Source: a bacterium (lineage in GTDB: Bacteria; Chloroflexota; Dormibacteria; UBA8260; Bog-877). Taken from it: a stretch of DNA of 64,000 nucleotides. Positions 62,913-64,000 of the stretch are shown here, piece after piece. Location of the stretch: positions 62,001 to 126,000 of the forward strand of contig JAKABA010000001.1 of the NCBI GenBank assembly GCA_021802115.1, written 5' to 3'. The notes below the pieces were generated by a model that saw only the letters and a program-made list of their open reading frames with translations, was not told where the DNA came from and did not search any database. The translations under genes and the position numbers were made by a program. How positions within the stretch are numbered: position 1 is the stretch's first letter; each line of letters opens with the position of its first letter.

Positions 62913-63994
62913 CCGGATGTCACCGTTTGGTAGAGAGCCAGGGTTTCCCGGACCACATCCGGCCAGGAGGGCACGCGCAGCTCGGAGGGCCGGTTCCTAG
63001 CCGCCCCCACTAGCGCGGCCGCCACCGCTTCCGGGTCTTCCGGGTCGGCGACTATGGTCACGGCCCCCGGCCACCTCTCCGCCAAGGCCTGATGGGCGGG
63101 AATGGGGGACAGCACCACCGGAGTACCCGCCCCCAGGGCCTCGACCACCACCACCGGCATCGCCTCATGGCCGGACATGCTCGCCACCACCGCAGCGCTG
63201 CGCAGCCAGGAGTACAGTTCCGCGGTGGGGACATTGCCCAGGAACTGGACCCGGTCGGAGAGCCCAAGTTCGCGGGAAAGACGCTGTAACTGTGGCCGCA
63301 GTGGCCCGTTGCCGGACACCGCCATCCGCCAATCCGGCGGCATCCTGGCCAACGCTCCCAGCAGCCGGTCCACTCGCTTGTAGGATTCGATCCGCCCAGC
63401 GACCAGGAGGGTGGGCCCGGCCAGGGGCAATCCGGGAGCGGATCGCAGGGCGGCCAGGTCCACCCCGTTGGGGACGGTGACCAGTTTGTCCGCCACTTGG
63501 GGAAAATGTCGCGCCACCAGGGCTCGCTCTGGCTCAGAGACGCAGATGACCCTCGCCGCCGCCTCGAATGTGAGTCTCCCCAACCGCCGGTAGGGCGGGT
63601 GGAGCAGGCGCCGAACCGCCGAGTGCCCGGTGCCGTGATAGTGGGGGGTGAAGATCAAGGGCCGACAGCCAGCGATGGCCGTGGCCAGGGAGGGGAGCGA
63701 GTGATAGGCGTGGGCGTGGAACACGTCGTAGTCCGCTCGCCGGCGGCGGAGCTCGCGATAGAGAGCGGGGGCGAGCGAGTAGTGGCGGCTCGGAAGCATA
63801 ATAGGGAAGCGCTGCAGGCGCACTTCCTCGCGCAACTCCAGGCTCGCTGGCTCTCCCGAGTCCGCCTGAGTCAGGACGTCGACCTGATTCCCCAGCGCGG
63901 CCAGCCCCTTCGCCAACTGCTGAACGTGCACCTCCACTCCGCCCACGAACGGTGGGTAGTGAGGAGCTACCAGGCAGATGCGCAAAGGCTTCAA
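62909..63994 (-). CDS. GT4-family glycosyltransferase (start near right window edge)
   Basis: A 361-residue GT4 enzyme. The N-terminal LRICLVAPHYPPFVGGVEVHVQQLAKGL is the classic start of the family; donor domain LLVAGRIESYKRVDRLLGAL; the E-x7-E motif is in SGHEAMPVVVVEALGAGTPVV. TTG at 63994 gives a natural N-terminus, but the frame stays open to the window edge, so a start outside the window is possible. Confidence 0.9.
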   Translation of the reverse strand: MKPLRICLVAPHYPPFVGGVEVHVQQLAKGLAALGNQVDVLTQADSGEPASLELREEVRLQRFPIMLPSRHYSLAPALYRELRRRRADYDVFHAHAYHSLPSLATAIAGCRPLIFTPHYHGTGHSAVRRLLHPPYRRLGRLTFEAAARVICVSEPERALVARHFPQVADKLVTVPNGVDLAALRSAPGLPLAGPTLLVAGRIESYKRVDRLLGALARMPPDWRMAVSGNGPLRPQLQRLSRELGLSDRVQFLGNVPTAELYSWLRSAAVVASMSGHEAMPVVVVEALGAGTPVVLSPIPAHQALAERWPGAVTIVADPEDPEAVAAALVGAARNRPSELRVPSWPDVVRETLALYQTVTSG

Positions 63995-64000
63995 GCGGGC

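Overview
The window is high-GC bacterial chromosome that looks like a monoderm. It carries a SecA/prfB/ftsEX core, a branched-chain 2-oxoacid dehydrogenase with lipoate genes, two surface proteins ending in a PNTG-helix-Arg tail, and IS1380 and IS21 elements of the kind common in Actinomycetota and in Chloroflexota/Dormibacterota-like soil lineages. I lean towards that second group, but nothing in the sequence settles the phylum. GTG and TTG starts and 4-bp stop/start overlaps are frequent.

Layout. 1-749 is the 3' end of secA. 750-13045 is an accessory island between secA and prfB, which are often neighbours elsewhere. It holds AT-richer polysaccharide-type genes (1376-3847), an IS1380 element split by an IS21 element (3898-8945), and two paralogous GT-C-like membrane proteins (9295-12357). 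13046-22038 is a conserved block: prfB with its programmed +1 frameshift, ftsE-ftsX, bkdA-bkdB-bkdC, lipA-lipB, a small hypothetical gene and tRNA-Val. Two more GT-C-like membrane genes follow (22220-25563). 25600-34188 is an ECF sigma factor, a probable anti-sigma partner, and a DUF4129/MoxR/DUF58/membrane-protein operon.

The 3' end of the DUF58 gene is interrupted by a 2.5-kb segment (31113-33664). It is bounded by 31-bp imperfect direct repeats whose four differences are all synonymous in the DUF58 frame. It contains a 5'-truncated tyrosine integrase lying against the right repeat, plus a two-gene unit made of a RelA/SpoT-like (p)ppGpp synthetase and a small overlapping gene with a strong ribosome binding site. 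I read it as a decayed integrative mini-element carrying a candidate toxSAS-type toxin-antitoxin or defence pair; it is the most interesting locus here.

34238-46782 holds a lipoprotein, an M16 protease pair (one active, one missing the zinc motif), two paralogous disulfide-containing surface proteins with duplicated terminators, a TldD/TldE pair and an alpha/beta hydrolase. 46814-51212 is a compact minus-strand cluster (MetA-like, MetY-like, large FAD/NAD(P) protein) for homoserine/sulfur amino acid chemistry. 51458-63994 is an exopolysaccharide locus: UDP-glucose dehydrogenase, GH26- and GH5-like secreted glycosidases, two TupA-like ATP-grasp ligases, a DUF1616-like protein, a large membrane glycosyltransferase candidate and two GT4 glycosyltransferases. 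Together these suggest a uronic-acid polymer, possibly carrying amide-linked amino acids, with dedicated secreted trimming enzymes.
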